NCBI RefSeq assembly: GCF_000247815.1
Contig: NC_021673.1
Location: forward strand, 107,027,174 to 107,091,173
Direction: 5' to 3'
Length of the DNA stretch: 64,000 nt
DNA from: Ficedula albicollis
Lineage: Eukaryota; Chordata; Aves; Passeriformes; Muscicapidae
Shown here in pieces: positions 63,176 to 64,000 of this stretch. Both the position numbers and the translations under genes were made by a program. Every line of letters starts with the position of its first letter. The first letter of the stretch is position 1. The notes below the pieces were generated by a model. That model was not told the DNA's origin. It worked only from the letters and a program-made list of their open reading frames with translations, and did not search any database.

Positions 63176-63899
63176 CTCTAGTTTACATTTTGTTTATTTT
63201 CAGGGCTTGCATCTCTTCCCTCAGTATTGGAAAGCTTTCCCAGGGAGCCAAATCCAACCCCTGGGGCTCTTGGATGTCACTCGGGGGTCTCAAAGGGGTC
63301 TGCAGGGGGGTTCTTGCATCTCCAGAGGAGCCAGGGAAGTACCCTGGACCCCTACAGTCTGAGGTGCCTTCAGCGCACTGCGCTGTGTTGTGTCACCTAG
63401 GCTGACGTTTGCCACACAGCTGGTGTGTGTTCATTCACTCAGGAGACAGCTGGGGGCTGAATCACAAGCACCCTCCAGCCATGGATAGCTCTGTGCAGCA
63501 ATTAAGCCAGGAGTTTATTTATGTGGTTCTGAGATCATCAGCCTTAATCTACCGTACCTGACTGTAATCACAGATCCCATGACAAATATTGCCCAAGTAC
63601 AACTCCACAAACAAAGTTACAAATAAGGCTTTGATTCTCATTAACTTGTTTTTCTCAGAAAGATATTCTTAATTTCTGATTCCCTCAGATAATACTTACG
63701 AACTCTAACCAGATTTTTGAATAGATGCGTAATTTACAACTAAATCATAATTAAGGGAGTTCGGACTCATCTGACAAGAATGAATTTACAGAAATGAAAA
63801 TATAATTTTATCAAGTATACACAGTCACAAAGCCTCTTCCAGTTACCCATATGAGTCAGATGTTGACACAGATTATATTTTCATTCATTACCATTACAC
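63176..63899. other. Unannotated non-coding stretch
   Basis: The first ~300 bp are moderately G+C-rich, the rest AT-rich. No gene or repeat recognised. Confidence 0.55.
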
Positions 63900-64000
63900 C
63901 TTCTTTCTCTCTTGAATCCCTTTGTCTGGTTCCTAAGCAACCACAACAAGGATCCTCTTCAGAGAGTCTTCTTTCTCTCTTGAATCCCTTTGTCTGGTTC
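63900..64000. repeat. Tandem duplication cut by window end, 68-bp offset
   Basis: cttctttctctcttgaatcc begins at 63900 and again at 63968. The second copy matches to the last base of the window, so its full extent is unknown. Confidence 0.9.

Overview
This 64 kb window looks like non-coding vertebrate nuclear DNA, most likely from a bird and probably a passerine. The evidence is the repeat content: two long antisense CR1 LINE copies with the typical avian 3' end, a tRNA-Ile-derived SINE with a CR1-like tail (the type described from zebra finch as TguSINE1), several isolated CR1 3' tails, and three LTRs of avian endogenous-retrovirus character. The species assignment is inference. I found no host protein-coding exon, no intact transposon or viral gene, no RNA gene, no CRISPR array and no bacterial-type operon. 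Open frames rarely exceed 130 codons, and the longest ones fall in simple repeats or in CR1. The window behaves as a gene desert or a large intron.

Layout: 1-6849 is AT-rich sequence with no recognised element. 6850-7060 holds a probable ancient CR1 tail. From 7379 to 21536 mostly unique sequence is broken by short two-copy tandem duplications and by one CR1/SINE 3' tail (9928-9990). 23831-24735 is an antisense CR1. 29177-31878 is a 1,351-bp tandem duplication. 31879-42785 is mostly unique sequence with small duplications, a TA microsatellite and an A19-C32-A17 homopolymer sandwich. 42786-44600 is a second antisense CR1 that still carries the decayed reverse-transcriptase FADD motif. 47611-48391 is a solo LTR on the plus strand, 49559-49702 the SINE, and 50419 to about 51582 a long LTR holding a 97-nt C run. 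57591-59205 is a compound satellite: a roughly 350-bp block copied on both sides of an 11-bp purine array, followed by a 500-bp AAGAG array. 62520-63175 is an LTR on the minus strand whose promoter segment is duplicated.

The most striking feature is how many recent two-copy direct duplications there are: 19 by eye, with offsets from 42 to 1,351 bp. They lie in unique DNA, in a CR1, inside LTRs and beside satellites alike, and copies usually differ at only 0-5% of positions. I saw no evidence of a new gene system. The value of the window lies in its duplication pattern, its satellite structure and two suspicious poly-C runs.
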